Positions 45,501 to 51,334 of a stretch of DNA of 64,000 nucleotides are shown in pieces. The notes under the pieces are model-generated. The model worked only from the letters and a program-made list of their open reading frames with translations. It was not told the DNA's origin and did no database searches. Made by a program: the position numbers and the translations under genes. This stretch comes from Bombiscardovia nodaiensis. GTDB lineage: Bacteria; Actinomycetota; Actinomycetes; Actinomycetales; Bifidobacteriaceae. Location: NCBI GenBank assembly GCA_033127725.1, contig AP026798.1, forward strand, positions 558,001-622,000, in the 5' to 3' direction. Position 1 is the stretch's first letter; each line of letters opens with the position of its first letter.

Positions 45501-45833
45501 CAGTGCGTTGGTTCTAGCGTAGCTGCCGTTGCCAAGTTGTCCTGCATTATTGTATCCCCACGCCCAAAGTACGCCGTCAGTAGTACTTGCGAGGACATGG
45601 GCCCCTCCTGCTTCAATTGTCTTGAATTTTAATGTCGTCTTAAATGGCGGTGTGATGGCGACGTCGTTGCCGCCTTCTACTGGGCCTTCGGTGGGGGATA
45701 TGGAGAAGCCTTGCGCGTCGGTTATGGGGTCTGCGTGAGCTGCGGTCGGTCGCGCTAAATTAGCGTACCCCCCCCCCAGGACCGTTAGGACTAGGGCCAG
45801 AGCCATAGCCTGCAATGAGCGCCCCATACGCAT
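42570..45833 (-). CDS. Sortase-anchored surface protein with two RCC1 propellers and an InlB-type repeat
   Basis: Cell-wall protein of 1087 residues from the ATG at 45833. A signal peptide (about 1-34, ending AAHA) is followed by seven RCC1 blades (each with HSLA-like and WAWG...GQLG marks). Then comes an InlB B-repeat/Flg_new domain (YSVSFDMAG to LKARW), a second set of seven blades, a small beta domain, the sortase-type motif LPNAG, a hydrophobic helix and a basic tail. RCC1-like repeats and the B-repeat suggest an adhesin or ligand-binding role. A 10-G tract lies in the signal-peptide codons. The first propeller is visibly AT-richer than the second, suggesting a mosaic. Confidence 0.87.
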   Translation of the reverse strand: MRMGRSLQAMALALVLTVLGGGYANLARPTAAHADPITDAQGFSISPTEGPVEGGNDVAITPPFKTTLKFKTIEAGGAHVLASTTDGVLWAWGYNNAGQLGNGSYARTNALPIRVQIPTDVKFKTISAGVYHNIAIDTDGNLWAWGDNSNYELGNETTAGNSAVPIRVHTPAGITFKSVSAGRTHSLAIDSNGYLWAWGNNSSGQLGTGSVGSAVRKPIKISSSISFTKIRSGNDFSVALDSDGNAYAWGRNSPSLGTGNVSSSVTTPQLVLGGIHFKTISACQWGDTAIAGISRDNGRTYTWGSNTYGELGDGTTVSHSTPIAIATPVAFTEISIGANHMIALGSNSQAYGWGRNSAPYTGVVGNGTTTDQRIPVAVNLPTNVPPDYQVTQISVAAEISICIGNDGYAYAWGDNSVGQIGDGSAGIPRLSPVRVAKPIIVITGVSFDGIGAGTVTHDTATDLWHVNAPRHMVPGKIKVRITWTLNGQAQTTALLDYEYKVSYSVSFDMAGAPVTPPGQQHVLNGHKASWPADDPKWNGYWFGGWELNGSAYDFTQPVNGNITLKARWNSYMFTISPVRGLGTGGTHVTVTPPNFDATLTQVSAGWYHSLGLGRDGKVYAWGRNDAGQLGDGTASNLTSPVAVRTPGGMKFTQVVAGPNDSFALATNGSLYAWGWNSKGQLGNGNTVNQSTPVLVPVPDGSTKYTKIIPGRQHTLAVTDTGAVYAWGANDMGQLGEGTTFDSLTPVKVKLPTGVTGFTQISAGSSHTVALGSDGRAYSWGWNGYGQLGSAAVAVGGQSSTPVATSLPGGVSSFKQVVASNDWSLGTSSSGRIYTWGYNGDNQLGDGTTVNRSTPVAPALPGGLSFDQVSVEGDGTVALASSGAAYTWGWNGYGQLGTGNQSSQANPVQITPPGGVTYAKVMVGRQHSLAVDTTGKVWAWGDNQYGQLGNGAGGSAGSLSLSAVGVTNPKLVISKVRFDSTDGTGLTANSDGTWGVITPAHADGPVTVTISWSLVGAPQTDYPINSYTYFTVFNLPNAGSIPLNRLTGSSLLGLSALTGLAYAGYTLSRKRRHPGRNRRRRAHAPQAS
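45768..45777 (-). repeat. Poly-G tract of 10 inside the signal-peptide codons
   Basis: On the minus strand CT-G10-TAC encodes Leu-Gly-Gly-Gly-Tyr near residues 19-23 of the RCC1 surface protein. With 10 G the full frame is open; a one-base change would shift it and stop translation early. Such tracts slip readily during replication, which gives on/off switching. Confidence 0.8.
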
Positions 45834-45993
45834 AATAAACCCCTCCACCAGCGCCGCACCCAGCAGCGCCCATCAATAAAACGAACCTCGGCCCGCGCAA
45901 TTCCCCAACCGCGCCAAGCCCCAACATATCTTCATCTACTCTACCATCCGCAAGCCCTATCCCTAAAATAAGCGTGCAGACCCTCAAACATCA

Positions 45994-46704
45994 CTAGCGT
46001 AGGTTCCACTCCAGCAGCCAGCCCAAAAGCTCCGCGTCTCCCTCCAAATACCAAGCCGTAAGCAGGTCATTGAACCTGGCGGCATCGTCTGTGTCTGCGG
46101 GCACGGAGAGCACGAGCGGAGACTGCGCGCGCATCAGCAGGCCGTTGGCGGCGAGCAGGGCTGAGCGCTTGTTGCCGTCGCCAAAAGGTTGCGCCTTGGC
46201 AAGGCGGGCAAAGAGCTCAACAGCTTGGGCCAGGAGCGCGTGTCCGGTCGGCGCTGGCTGCGCTGCGGCGACCAGCCAGTCTTCTATCGCTCTGGCGTTC
46301 GGAACCGGCGGTTGGTAGGGGCCGCGCCCAGTAGAGACCAAAATATTTGCGGATTGGCGCAGGACCCTAGGCTCGATGGCAGCCGTGCGGGTCATCGAAC
46401 CGTTAATGCCGCGCAACCAGGTCAAGTCAAACGGACGATTGGCGTAGTCGTAGCCGACGGTATACCGCGCAGCATCGGTCAAATCTTGCAGGAGAGCGAG
46501 GTCGTTTTTGGACCCAAGCACGCGCGGATTGCCGGTGCGCACAAAGTCCTCAGTAGCAATATAAGAGGAGTTCAGCCCATCAAACGTGCGCCCCATCCGG
46601 TACAGCAAGGTCGCCAACCCCTTAACCGTCTTAAGCGGCGACCCCTGCCCGTAAGCAGCTTCCGACCCCTGCCCGCCAGCAGCTCCAGAATCCTGCCAAT
46701 CCAT
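45994..46704 (-). CDS. Fic-domain protein with Gln in place of the catalytic His
   Basis: A 236-residue Fic protein. The ATG at 46704 has GAGGTGAG upstream; the open frame goes 42 codons further but that part is Pro/Gly-rich and unlikely. The core motif at about residues 176-190 reads AKAQPFGDGNKRSALLAAN: Phe, Asp, Gly, Asn and Arg are kept but the usual His is Gln. That should abolish ordinary AMP transfer, although some natural Fic proteins carry this variant. It sits between the two phase-variable surface genes. It may be a regulator, an inactive antagonist, or an altered enzyme. Confidence 0.83.
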   Translation of the reverse strand: MDWQDSGAAGGQGSEAAYGQGSPLKTVKGLATLLYRMGRTFDGLNSSYIATEDFVRTGNPRVLGSKNDLALLQDLTDAARYTVGYDYANRPFDLTWLRGINGSMTRTAAIEPRVLRQSANILVSTGRGPYQPPVPNARAIEDWLVAAAQPAPTGHALLAQAVELFARLAKAQPFGDGNKRSALLAANGLLMRAQSPLVLSVPADTDDAARFNDLLTAWYLEGDAELLGWLLEWNLR

Positions 46705-46889
46705 AACCAACTCACCTCGCTTCCAGCCAATCGTGCCACCAACAAATCCTACCCACCATACTAAAGCACCTGCTCGTCCGCCAGGCCCTTGCCGACAAGG
46801 TCTACCAGGCAGAATACGAAAGTACCCCACTTCCGCAGTATATGGCGGGAGCGGGGCACTTGAATACGTATGCTGTCAACTACTGGATA

Positions 46890-48344
46890 TCACACGCGAG
46901 AGCGCTTGGCTGCGGCTAAGCAACCAGCAGCGGCGGCCATGAGGGCCAGTGCGATGCCGACAACTGCGCGCACGTTGGAGCCGGTTTGGGCCAGCTCGCC
47001 CTTGCTTGCAGAGGCGGTGGCCGCCTTGGCAGCCGGGTCAACGGTCTTGCCCTTGTCGGTGGTCTGAACTGCGGGGTCTTCCGTGGTTTTGGAATCGACC
47101 GGGGCGGCAGGCGCTGGAGCTGGCTGGGTTGATACAGGAGCTGCGACGGGCTCGGGCAGCGGCGGGGTGGCTATCTGCGTGAGCGTAGTGCCCGCAATGT
47201 TCACCTTCGTCCAAGCCTGAACTTCGCCCTGCTCGTCCGCCAAAACCACCGTATGCTCGCCGCTAAAGGTCTGCGGGATGCTGGCATCAAAGTAGTATCG
47301 GCCCTGGTCGTCCTTGCTGACGGCCGTGTATGGGGCGCCGTCAGGCCCCGTCAACTTGCTCGGTGTAGAGTAAATATTGGAATACCAGAAGCAATCCTGC
47401 CCGGTATCAACCTTAGCTTTGCCGGTTTCTGATAAGGAGTTGATATAGAAGCGGGCGGAACCATTCTCATTCACTGCACCGGGGGTCAGGTTATTTCTGC
47501 CCTGATTGGTGAGCTTGTCCTCAGCAACAGGCTGCGGCTCAGCAATCGTTTTAAAAAGCTGGAGCGGCTGCGTGAATGTTTTTGAGGAAACAGAAACCGC
47601 TGTAACAATACCGTCGGAGTGTGTGAAATCCTTCGTGGTGTTGATTCCCACCAGTAAACGCGACATATTGACTGGTGTTGCTTGTCCTAGATGTTGCTGT
47701 GAGAGCTCAGAAGTTTTCGCCCAAAGAGCTGAGTTGGCGTCACTATTCGTGTAATCATGGCCGTTAATATTCTCGAATCCCTGCTTGCTATACGCTGTTG
47801 AAGGATCTAGCCCAGTCAGGGAAACATGAGCGGTACCGCTTGTTTTATCACTGCTCAGCACTTGCTCTTTTCCAAGGTCGTTCGACCAGCTTCGTCCAGT
47901 AGCTTGACCTACGAGCTCATGTTCTTGATATACGTCCCAGGTATGAGACTCGTGTGATAGCTTATAGTCATCCACCTTGTCGAGACCAACAAAACTGCCA
48001 TCGGCGCCGAAAGTCATTGGTCCGTGTCGCAATGGCTTATCGTATCCCTCAGCATAATTGAACTGCTTGCTAGGAGTAATGCTGCTGTATTGCTCAAAGA
48101 ATGCGACAGGAACCATGACTCCGAGTGTTCCATTGGGGTCGTTTACTTGGTAGTCAAAAGTTACGCCAACGCTGTGGGCACCAATCTCAGAGATGCGGAT
48201 ATTGCTGATGGATATGTTGCCACTAGCATTGGGGTCAGTATTTTCAGCTGCACTAGCCGCGCCAGCTGCGCCAATGACCATAGCGCCCGCGGCAGCGAAG
48301 CTTATCGCCCCCGCTAGCCACTTCTTTTTTACTATCTGTTTCAT
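46890..48344 (-). CDS. Sortase-anchored surface protein (fimbrial-like, LAQTG motif)
   Basis: Cell-wall protein of 484 residues. The signal peptide is about 1-33 (ends ASAAE). A large beta-rich exported part (about 35-390) follows, and then a Pro/Ala/Thr-rich wall-spanning stalk (about 395-450). The C-terminus has GELAQTGSNVRAVVGIALAL, a sortase motif with helix, and a final AAKRSRV. The ATG has AAGAAGGAG at good distance. A 10-G tract lies 58 bases upstream of the start, in the leader or promoter. No sortase or other pilin gene is next to it; it may be a lone adhesin. The exported part is not recognised. Confidence 0.83.
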   Translation of the reverse strand: MKQIVKKKWLAGAISFAAAGAMVIGAAGAASAAENTDPNASGNISISNIRISEIGAHSVGVTFDYQVNDPNGTLGVMVPVAFFEQYSSITPSKQFNYAEGYDKPLRHGPMTFGADGSFVGLDKVDDYKLSHESHTWDVYQEHELVGQATGRSWSNDLGKEQVLSSDKTSGTAHVSLTGLDPSTAYSKQGFENINGHDYTNSDANSALWAKTSELSQQHLGQATPVNMSRLLVGINTTKDFTHSDGIVTAVSVSSKTFTQPLQLFKTIAEPQPVAEDKLTNQGRNNLTPGAVNENGSARFYINSLSETGKAKVDTGQDCFWYSNIYSTPSKLTGPDGAPYTAVSKDDQGRYYFDASIPQTFSGEHTVVLADEQGEVQAWTKVNIAGTTLTQIATPPLPEPVAAPVSTQPAPAPAAPVDSKTTEDPAVQTTDKGKTVDPAAKAATASASKGELAQTGSNVRAVVGIALALMAAAAGCLAAAKRSRV

Positions 48345-48401
48345 CGTAGAAACTCCTTCTTTTTCACTGAAGAGGTGTTACTTCCCCCTCTTTCATGACT
48401 A

Positions 48402-48411
48402 CCCCCCCCCC
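48402..48411 (-). repeat. Poly-G tract of 10 upstream of the LAQTG surface protein
   Basis: On the minus strand CAT-G10-TAGTC sits 58 bases before the start codon, in the leader or promoter region. With 10 G an upstream ATG gives only Met-Gly-Gly-Gly before TAG; other lengths would open short upstream frames, one of them ending over the gene's own ATG. Length change could alter promoter spacing or leader translation. Confidence 0.78.
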
Positions 48412-48552
48412 ATGACTTCGCTGCAAATAGTGGGTTCTTGTCAGTGGTTCTAGGGTTTACTTGCTAGGCAAGTGGGTGGGTTGGTATTTAGAAGTGGTCG
48501 CTGATGTTAGATATGAAATCGTTGACTTTATGGATAGCAATTATTCCTGAGT

Positions 48553-48567
48553 GTAATATTGTTATAC
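48553..48567 (+). promoter_or_regulatory. GTAATATT site upstream of XRE paralogue 2
   Basis: GTAATATTGTTATAC is an imperfect dyad 65 bases before the second XRE start. Its first eight bases equal the half-site of the perfect dyad before XRE paralogue 1 (41841-41848). Shared binding is inferred from this match. Confidence 0.55.
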
Positions 48568-48631
48568 GTGATGACAGCTGGCGGTGCAGCAATGGCTGAA
48601 GAGGGTGTTGACGATAAGCAAGGACGGTGAG

Positions 48632-49141
48632 ATGCCGAACGCTACGTACGATTATGAAGAGCTAGCTTACGATTTGTACGAGGCCAGCAGTGAGCTTCTC
48701 GATGGCCTAGTTGCTATGAGGAAGCAGCGAAGGATGACTCAACAGCAGCTTGCCGAAGAGATGAATGTTAGCCAGTCGTATATCTCAAAAATAGAAAATG
48801 GCCAGGCCGAGCTCACCACGATACTTACCGATTACGCTCTCGAAGTTGGGGTGCGCATAGACTATCATCTCGAACCTGCCGAGAAAAAGCCTAACGGAAA
48901 ACGAAACTTTGTCATCACTCACGCAACCTTTGACGAGCCGGTTTTTGATGCTTCACATGCGGGAGATGTATCTGTGCGCATTATGAAAATCGACGTGACT
49001 ACATCATTGCCCAGCTCAGGCAAGAGCGAGCGAGCCAATACGAGCTCTATCTCTCTAGCCAAGAGCAAGCAAACGGGTTCGTGGAATGTGACGATTAAAG
49101 ACCCTAAGAGAGAAAAGGAATTAGCTGATGCACGTCAATAG
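48632..49141 (+). CDS. XRE family regulator, type with conserved YDYEEL start (paralogue 2)
   Basis: DNA-binding protein of 169 residues. From the ATG at 48632 (AAGGA upstream): YDYEELAYDLYEASSELLDG, a helix-turn-helix RKQRRMTQQQLAEEMNVSQS then YISKIENGQAEL, a linker with HLEPAEKK, and a long C-terminal part rich in Thr/Ser/Lys. Start block and helix-turn-helix match paralogue 1 at 41303-41791. The 3' end overlaps the SecB-like gene by 14 bases. In known toxin-antitoxin-chaperone systems an XRE-type antitoxin with a SecB-like chaperone accompanies a toxin, but no toxin gene is next to it here. Confidence 0.87.
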   Translation: MPNATYDYEELAYDLYEASSELLDGLVAMRKQRRMTQQQLAEEMNVSQSYISKIENGQAELTTILTDYALEVGVRIDYHLEPAEKKPNGKRNFVITHATFDEPVFDASHAGDVSVRIMKIDVTTSLPSSGKSERANTSSISLAKSKQTGSWNVTIKDPKREKELADARQ

Positions 49142-49484
49142 TTTGCACCTTCTTAGTGATGAATCTTCTAGGGGAGTGAACCTCCCCAAAGCGCATAATC
49201 CAGCGGAAAAGATGGCGCTGAACGTCGAAGTACAAGATGCGACAGGAAAACCGTGGCCGAACGAGGTTGTTGTGTCAGTCAAGCTGGGAGATCCGGGCGC
49301 TGAATCGAGTACATTTTCATGCAAACTTCGGTATGCTGTTGAATTTAGCGAACCTCCGCAAGAGCATTCACCTGGCCCTTTGAAAGCCATTTGGCCGTTT
49401 GTTCGTGCGGATTTATTGGGCCAAATGAATAAATACGACATTAGCGTTAATGGGAGCTTGCCTTTTAACATGGGCGAAGAATGA
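49128..49484 (+). CDS. SecB-like small protein, partner of XRE paralogue 2
   Basis: A 118-residue protein overlapping the XRE gene by 14 bases. It has the outline of a SecB chaperone: strands around VVVSVKLGDPGAESSTFSCK followed by LRYAVEFSEPP, then PLKAIWPFVRADLLGQMNKY, which corresponds to the SecB helix after the FPYAR-like motif, and ending ISVNGSLPF. Family SecB proteins hold unfolded client proteins; in toxin-antitoxin-chaperone loci they stabilise the antitoxin. The match is by pattern, not by search. It may stabilise the XRE protein. Confidence 0.65.
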   Translation: MHVNSLHLLSDESSRGVNLPKAHNPAEKMALNVEVQDATGKPWPNEVVVSVKLGDPGAESSTFSCKLRYAVEFSEPPQEHSPGPLKAIWPFVRADLLGQMNKYDISVNGSLPFNMGEE

Positions 49485-49511
49485 CAATCCTGACGCAGCT
49501 CTGGTAAAAGC

Positions 49512-49539
49512 ATCAAACCCCGCCCGAGCGAGGTTTGAT
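49512..49539. terminator. Hairpin between convergent genes, probable terminator
   Basis: ATCAAACC pairs with GGTTTGAT across a GC-rich 12-base loop between the SecB-like gene stop (49484) and the convergent VOC gene stop (49674). A further T-rich run (TTTTGTTTCTTT) follows at about 49555 on the plus strand. Confidence 0.6.
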
Positions 49540-49673
49540 AGCGCAGAACTGCGTTTTGTTTCTTTCTTGGCCTTTCTTGACTGGTCAGGATGCTTTTGAA
49601 GCATTTCGGGCACTGAAATCAAGCTGTTAAGGTTGACGCCAAGATTCCTTTATACTGAGTTTTCTGTTTCAGC

Positions 49674-50258
49674 TCAGGCAGTCTCGCCATTGGCTTGTAG
49701 GAATTGGCGGACTTTGTTGGGGTCTTCGGGGAGGGCGGCGGTCAGGGTGACGACCAGGCCTTCTGGGGTGGTGACTTTGGCTTCTAGGGACCTCCACTGG
49801 ACTCGCTTGGGTGGGGTGGTGGAGCCGGGGAGTAGGCGCTCGCAGGCGGCGATCATGTCTTCTATCTGCGACTGCGCTACGGCTATGCTCAGACTGCCTG
49901 CGAGGCCTTGCGCGGGTGTGTTACCGGTCTCTGCGCTTCGCTCAGCTTGCGTTGCTTTGGTTTGCGCTGCTTGGCTTGCGCTTGTGGAGTCGCGCTGGCC
50001 TACTAAGAGCACGTCTTGGAATGCCCAGCGGCGCAGGTGGACTAGGATGCCGGGCATGGAGTAGAGGTTGATGAAACCCAGGCCCTGCGTCCAAAAGCGG
50101 ACCGACTCCTCCAAATCCGGGCTGGGCAGGGTTACGAACATAGGCATCGGGTAAATGCCCTGGTAGGGCTCCGGTGGTTGGCCTTGCGCGTTGGGATCGG
50201 GCACTGGGCTTATTTGCACGGCATCGAAGGTGGAGGATTGGGGTGTTTGGTTTGTCAT
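49674..50258 (-). CDS. VOC (glyoxalase/bleomycin-resistance) superfamily protein
   Basis: Protein of 194 residues with the two-repeat metalloenzyme fold. It has a Gln/Pro-rich start, then MFVTLPSPDLEESVRFWTQG followed by LGFINLYSM, the usual first beta-alpha unit of the VOC fold, and VQWRSLEAKVTTPEGLVV near the end. The insert between (about 85-115) is Ala/Thr/Gln-rich and unusual. A GGTATT repeat lies in its leader (50281-50312), and a TipA-like regulator lies beyond. Family members include glyoxalases and drug-binding proteins; which applies is not evident. Confidence 0.8.
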   Translation of the reverse strand: MTNQTPQSSTFDAVQISPVPDPNAQGQPPEPYQGIYPMPMFVTLPSPDLEESVRFWTQGLGFINLYSMPGILVHLRRWAFQDVLLVGQRDSTSASQAAQTKATQAERSAETGNTPAQGLAGSLSIAVAQSQIEDMIAACERLLPGSTTPPKRVQWRSLEAKVTTPEGLVVTLTAALPEDPNKVRQFLQANGETA

Positions 50259-50280
50259 GATTCTTGCTTTCGGTAGGGTT

Positions 50281-50312
50281 GGTATTGGTATTGGTATTGG
50301 TATTGGTATTGG
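50281..50312. repeat. Hexanucleotide tandem repeat (GGTATT) x5 plus GG
   Basis: Five uninterrupted copies of GGTATT and a partial sixth lie 22 bases upstream of the VOC gene start and 22 bases past the TipAS-domain gene stop (both on the minus strand). The repeat could change leader or promoter length by slippage in six-base steps. Confidence 0.85.
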
Positions 50313-50334
50313 TCTCGACTAAGGGAGGCGAGGG

Positions 50335-50679
50335 CTACTCCCACTTGGCCTTCGCTGGGTCGATGCCGTGGGCCTGGGCGTTGGATTCTATGGCCTCTAG
50401 CATCCACTCGGCCAGGCCGGGTTCAATCGCTTCGTAGCGGCGCTTAAAGCGGAGGTCGCAGACATACATGCGGCCCAGTAGCACATGCATGGAGGGCGAA
50501 ACCCGGAACCAAGTGAGTGCGTGGCGGTGGCGCTCAATCAGCTCAAGCGCCTCCTGGCCAGTGGGGTCCATGCCCTCGCTCTTAGCCTGTCCTAGCTGAC
50601 TTTCTACAGCCTGCAGGAGGTCGAGGTCCTCCTGCTGCTGGGCCTTGCTGCGCGAAGCCATGCGTTCGGCGTACTCCAT
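50335..50679 (-). CDS. TipAS-domain protein (3' part of an amber-split tipA-like gene)
   Basis: A 114-residue reading frame carrying the all-helical TipAS ligand-binding domain: FKRRYEAIEPGLAEWMLEAI matches the C-terminal TipAS helices and RHALTWFRVSPSMHVLLGRM the ligand-binding face. It is in the same frame as the upstream MerR part, separated by a TAG and three codons (SHQW) before the ATG at 50679. TipA proteins normally have both domains in one chain; a free TipAS form is also made naturally from an internal start in Streptomyces. Here it may be expressed separately or be a pseudogene fragment. Confidence 0.75.
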   Translation of the reverse strand: MEYAERMASRSKAQQQEDLDLLQAVESQLGQAKSEGMDPTGQEALELIERHRHALTWFRVSPSMHVLLGRMYVCDLRFKRRYEAIEPGLAEWMLEAIESNAQAHGIDPAKAKWE

Positions 50680-50691
50680 CCACTGGTGGCT

Positions 50692-51156
50692 CTACCCCCA
50701 GCGCTCGTGCGCCTCCTCCTGCTCGGCCTGGGCCTGCAGGGCCGCGCTTGTTTTGCTTGCATTTGTCATATTCTCTCCTTCTACTGCTTTCCCTTCGGCC
50801 GTAGCGATGAGCTTGTCGAGTGTGCCCAGCGCCGCCGTAAGATACTTGAATTTGTCAACTAATTGTGTCCGATGTTGGCGCAGTTCGTCCACCGCCAGCG
50901 AACCGGGCGAGGCTAGGACTTCCTTCATCTGTCGAGCATTCAGCCCCAGCTCCCGGTAGAGCACAACCCGTTCCAGCTGACCTATGTCAGCTGCCCCGTA
51001 TTCGCGGTAGCCCGACCAGGAGCGGGGCGGCGAGACGAGCCCAGCCTGCTCCCAGTGACGCAGCATCCGCTCGCTGACCCCCAGGAGATGCGCAACCTCG
51101 CCAATGCTGAAAACCGGCTCGCTTCCGGCGCCTTCCGTATCATCATCGCTTCTCAT
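50692..51156 (-). CDS. MerR family regulator, TipA type, truncated by in-frame TAG
   Basis: DNA-binding half of a TipA-like activator, 154 residues from the ATG at 51156. MerR domain at about residues 14-85: FSIGEVAHLLGVSERMLRHW EQ and the wing SGYREYGAADI, then a coiled coil. The chain ends EEAHERWG followed by TAG in the same frame as the TipAS domain, so the two parts were one gene. In family members this position continues with an Asp, Glu or Gln residue; a single C-to-T or G-to-T change explains the stop. A dyad 20-30 bases upstream is its likely operator. Drug-sensing regulator by family. Confidence 0.82.
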   Translation of the reverse strand: MRSDDDTEGAGSEPVFSIGEVAHLLGVSERMLRHWEQAGLVSPPRSWSGYREYGAADIGQLERVVLYRELGLNARQMKEVLASPGSLAVDELRQHRTQLVDKFKYLTAALGTLDKLIATAEGKAVEGENMTNASKTSAALQAQAEQEEAHERWG

Positions 51157-51174
51157 ACTCGAGACCTTAAACCC

Positions 51175-51187
51175 TGACAAGCTGTCA
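51175..51187 (-). promoter_or_regulatory. MerR-type dyad upstream of the tipA-like gene
   Basis: TGACA-AGC-TGTCA is a perfect 5-3-5 inverted repeat. On the minus strand it overlaps a TTGACC/TAAGGT pair with a 19-base spacer, the spacing of MerR-activated promoters, directly ahead of the MerR gene. Confidence 0.55.
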
Positions 51188-51244
51188 AGGTCAAATCGCC
51201 GTGTTTGGCTCACACGCTCCGGCTTTGCGAAAGCGGGCATAGCA

Positions 51245-51293
51245 AAAGCGCATACCTCACAGCCCGGTAGAAGAGCTGTAAGATATGCGCTTT
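51245..51293 (-). terminator. Terminator hairpin of the alcohol dehydrogenase gene
   Basis: AAAGCGCATA (51245-51254) pairs with TATGCGCTTT (51284-51293), extended by TCACAGC against GCTGTAA. On the minus strand it ends in TTTTGC, 42 bases after the dehydrogenase stop. Confidence 0.7.
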
Positions 51294-51334
51294 CTGTCTG
51301 AGCCCGGCAAATAGAGTCGGGCCCAACGTGCCAC

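Noticed and set aside
50692-50694. TAG as a recoded (pyrrolysine or readthrough) codon
   Set aside because: No sign of recoding elements, and a plain nonsense mutation is simpler. Readthrough is left as a possibility in the finding.
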